A stretch of DNA of 64,000 nucleotides, taken from the NCBI GenBank assembly GCA_022749755.1, contig CM040450.1:3524913-3588912 (forward strand), in the 5' to 3' direction. Source of the stretch: Azadirachta indica (lineage: Eukaryota > Streptophyta > Magnoliopsida > Sapindales > Meliaceae). The translations under genes were made by a program, and so were the position numbers. The stretch's first letter is position 1. Each line of letters begins with the position of its first letter. Below are positions 62,812 to 64,000 of this stretch, piece by piece. Under the pieces are notes generated by a model. The model made no database searches. It worked only from the letters and a program-made list of their open reading frames with translations, and was not told where the DNA came from.

Positions 62812-64000
62812 GCGCTGCTGCATTATAATCTGCAGCTGGAAGCTCAACCAGCATGATAATATAAGAAACAACGTGTTTCTAAAGAAATTAATGTTTTAGG
62901 GCATCCTACCTTTCTGTAAAATTTATTAGGTACTCTTTCTGATATCTTAGCTATGTTAGATTGTGATGAATCTTAATTTAAACTGTTTTCAAGTAATGAG
63001 AACTATTTGTATATGAACTCTGCTTATTAGAAACTGAAAAGCTACTGCTTTTTTATTTAAAAAAATCTATGCTTACATACAAGGCTTAAAATTATAAAAG
63101 CACTTTTGCATGTTAAGCAAATTCTAAAAACTAGTTGTGGTGGATAGAACATTTCGGTGATTGACGAAGCTCTAGTAAATATTAACGGCCAAGTAATTAT
63201 GGATGTTGATCAAATCTAGTGTTGGCTAATAGAATATTTTCTTGATGGGTTAGTTGAGAGGTTTAACATCAAGAAATTCTTTGTTTAATATTTGAAAAGT
63301 TGCTTATTGGGTATTTAGGCAGGATAGCAACAACTTGACCTGAAGGACTAGTTTTTAATTAACTTAAGCTTCCTTGTAATAAATTAATAACTTTATTTTA
63401 GTGTTTCATTTTAGTGGATGTACCTGGGTTAATAACGTCAGAGTCAGACATATCTATCTGTAAGTAAACAGTAAATAATAATAAAAAGAGTTACGCGTTT
63501 AGGGTTAAGCCATTAAGTCAGCCTACGTTTGCAACTAACAATAGTTTATAGCATTGAAAATTTTAAATTGACAATATTATTTTCTTACGTTTCATATTCT
63601 CCTAATATAAATTGAATTAAGTTTGTAATTCTTCTCCAACCCTAAAATCTAAAACTCAAATATTTTATATCAATTTAAGAAATTTTATCACTTAAATTAA
63701 CTAATACCTACAATACAATATATTGCAAGAAATGGGATATTATAAATAAATTTGTTGTTAAATTCTAACGAAATATTTGTAACTAACATTAGGCGCAGGC
63801 CCAGAAAAATGAACAGAATACTTTGGTGCGGTAATGCCATGGAAAGCTGACCAAAATATTATGCCATTATGATGAATTGAGTTGACCATTTTGTTGGCTG
63901 CTCTAGAAAACATTGAAAATAATTATTAAAAAAGACTGATATTTATGCTCATTAATTCGTTGTCGATGTCAAAGAAATGACTATTTTAGAAGACAAATTA
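62812..64000. other. 3' UTR and AT-rich intergenic DNA to the window end
   Basis: The 3' UTR may extend to about 63000. The remainder is AT-rich without a recognised gene. The stop codon itself lies in AGGTAAGC, which resembles a donor, so an alternative C-terminus spliced to a later exon cannot be excluded. Confidence 0.45.

Overview
The window is nuclear DNA of a flowering plant, almost certainly a eudicot. Genes have many short exons, AT-rich introns with GT...AG borders, and chloroplast-directed products including a photosystem II antenna protein. Intergenic DNA is AT-rich with (TA)n tracts and small foldback elements. I suspect a woody rosid such as Citrus, but nothing in the sequence proves the species. 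I see no CRISPR array, operon, tRNA or rRNA gene.

I resolved twelve protein-coding genes to exon level. Each reconstructed frame closes on a multiple of three, except the first gene, which enters the window in mid-gene. In order: the 3' end of an LMBR1-domain membrane protein (+, 44-440); a CPRD49-type GDSL esterase (-, 1364-4540); a METTL21-like methyltransferase (+, 10739-14691); a vacuolar CAX cation/proton exchanger (+, 23361-26230); a plastid ADP/ATP carrier of TAAC type (+, 28708-32622); a ROOT UV-B SENSITIVE (DUF647) protein, probably RUS5 (+, 33515-37495); a plastid-type cis-prenyltransferase (+, 38287-39868) followed by a decayed copy of its own 3' end; an AIRP2-type RING E3 ligase (+, 42931-44889); an HMGB1-like chromatin protein (-, 45424-47513); the CP29 antenna protein LHCB4 (+, 49702-51020); a Yippee-like zinc protein (+, 53575-55512); and a basic Ser/Pro-rich protein of the At3g09000 type (+, 59893-62811).

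Between the esterase and the methyltransferase (about 6.8-10.33 kb) lies a fragment of a LINE-type RNase H and an unexplained minus-strand transcription unit. That unit has a TATA box, a GC-rich leader with a well-formed peptide frame lacking an ATG, a perfect 125-bp tandem duplication and a second repeat array. It is the least explained part of the window. The large gaps (14.7-23.3, 26.2-28.7, 40.1-42.9, 55.5-59.6 kb) hold AT-rich DNA with MITE-like foldbacks and old tandem duplications.

The genes are not one pathway, although several act in the plastid (TAAC, RUS, cis-prenyltransferase, LHCB4). Their grouping looks like ancestral gene order: from memory of Arabidopsis locus numbers, the same neighbours lie in three short segments (At5g01280-01530, At3g08930-09000, At3g51860-51880), as expected if one ancestral block was duplicated and thinned.
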